Source of the DNA: Actinomycetes bacterium
Lineage (GTDB): Bacteria; Actinomycetota; Thermoleophilia; Gaiellales; Gaiellaceae
Assembly: GCA_030624785.1 (NCBI GenBank)
Contig: JAUXJK010000130.1
Span: 1 to 6,211 of the forward strand
Direction of reading: 5' to 3'
DNA length: 6,211 nucleotides
Shown: piece after piece, positions 6,129 through 6,211 of the stretch
How positions within the stretch are numbered: position 1 is the first letter of the stretch
How the letters are laid out: every line of letters begins with the position of its first letter
Notes under the pieces: generated by a model
Seen by the model: only the letters and a program-made list of their open reading frames with translations
The model's database searches: none
What the model was told of the DNA's origin: nothing
Position numbers and translations under genes: made by a program

Positions 6129-6211
6129 GATGCCTCACCTCCCGCCACACCCTCGGGCATGAACGCTTCGTAGCCTTCCGCCTCAAGCTTGTGCGCAAGC
6201 TCGGGCCCTCC
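6125..6211 (-). CDS. sufC: SufC ATPase, C-terminal end only (5' part beyond window)
   Basis: Only the last 28 codons and the stop are in view. The tail GGPELAHKLEAEGYEAF (1-17 of the visible part) matches the characteristic ending of SufC, the ABC-type ATPase that drives conformational change in the SufBC2D complex; family members typically end in SGGPELA..LE..GY. Walker and signature motifs lie outside the window, so the call rests on this tail plus position directly before sufB. The last 11 residues (MPEGVAGGEAS) extend beyond the usual SufC end, and their codons contain the sufB ribosome binding site. The stop overlaps the sufB start as GTGA. Confidence 0.87.
   Translation of the reverse strand, partial: GGPELAHKLEAEGYEAFMPEGVAGGEAS
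6135..6142 (-). promoter_or_regulatory. Strong ribosome binding site for sufB, inside the sufC end
   Basis: Read on the minus strand this is GGAGGTGA, an exact complement to the 3' end of 16S rRNA, ending 6 bases before GTG 6128. It is the strongest site in the window and fits high expression of the scaffold subunit. Confidence 0.85.

Larger units (their letters stand above)
3133..6211 (-). other. suf operon tail: sufC-sufB-sufD-cupin
   Basis: Four genes run on the minus strand with joins of -4, -8 and +4 bp, so one transcript and translational coupling are likely. SufB, SufC and SufD form the SufBC2D complex that builds Fe-S clusters. No sufS, sufU or sufT follows the cupin, because the next gene is on the opposite strand. 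The promoter and any sufR-type regulator lie upstream of the window's right edge and cannot be seen. Confidence 0.85.

Noticed and set aside
1..6211. Mobile element, CRISPR array, tRNA/rRNA or defence system
   Set aside because: No transposase or integrase motifs, terminal inverted repeats, regular spaced repeats or tRNA-like folds were seen; coding sequence occupies nearly all of the window.

Overview
The window is gene-dense, with high G+C content (about 60 percent by eye), short gaps and many GTG/TTG starts. It reads as ordinary chromosome of an actinobacterium. A luciferase-like, probably F420-dependent oxidoreductase and a CtpE-like P-type ATPase both fit that. The suf gene order (C-B-D) differs from the B-D-C order of mycobacteria, so a deeper-branching actinobacterial lineage such as Thermoleophilia is a reasonable guess, but the sequence does not prove it.

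Layout. Bases 1-1941, minus strand: the first 647 codons of a cation-transporting P-type ATPase that runs off the left edge. Bases 1942-2090: a divergent intergenic region with a 12-bp direct repeat and weak promoter-like hexamers. Bases 2091-3107, plus strand: a complete LLM-class flavin/F420 oxidoreductase of 338 residues with a strong ribosome binding site. Bases 3108-3132: a 25-bp gap between convergent genes, almost filled by an imperfect inverted repeat that may end transcription from both sides. Bases 3133-6211, minus strand: the tail of a suf operon, in transcription order sufC (only its last 28 codons are in view), sufB, sufD and a small cupin gene. The joins are a 4-bp overlap, an 8-bp overlap and a 4-bp gap.

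How the genes work together. SufB, SufC and SufD form the SufBC2D scaffold-ATPase on which Fe-S clusters are assembled. The key cluster-assembly residues are all visible in SufB and SufD. The cysteine desulfurase SufS and sulfur carrier SufU are not downstream in this operon, so they must lie upstream of sufC or elsewhere. The terminal cupin is probably co-transcribed and translationally coupled to sufD; its link to Fe-S chemistry is unknown. The ATPase and the oxidoreductase look functionally unrelated to the suf genes.

I found no RNA gene, mobile element, CRISPR array or clear new system. The most notable points are the cupin appended to the suf operon, the consistent use of non-ATG starts, and the repeat in the divergent promoter region.
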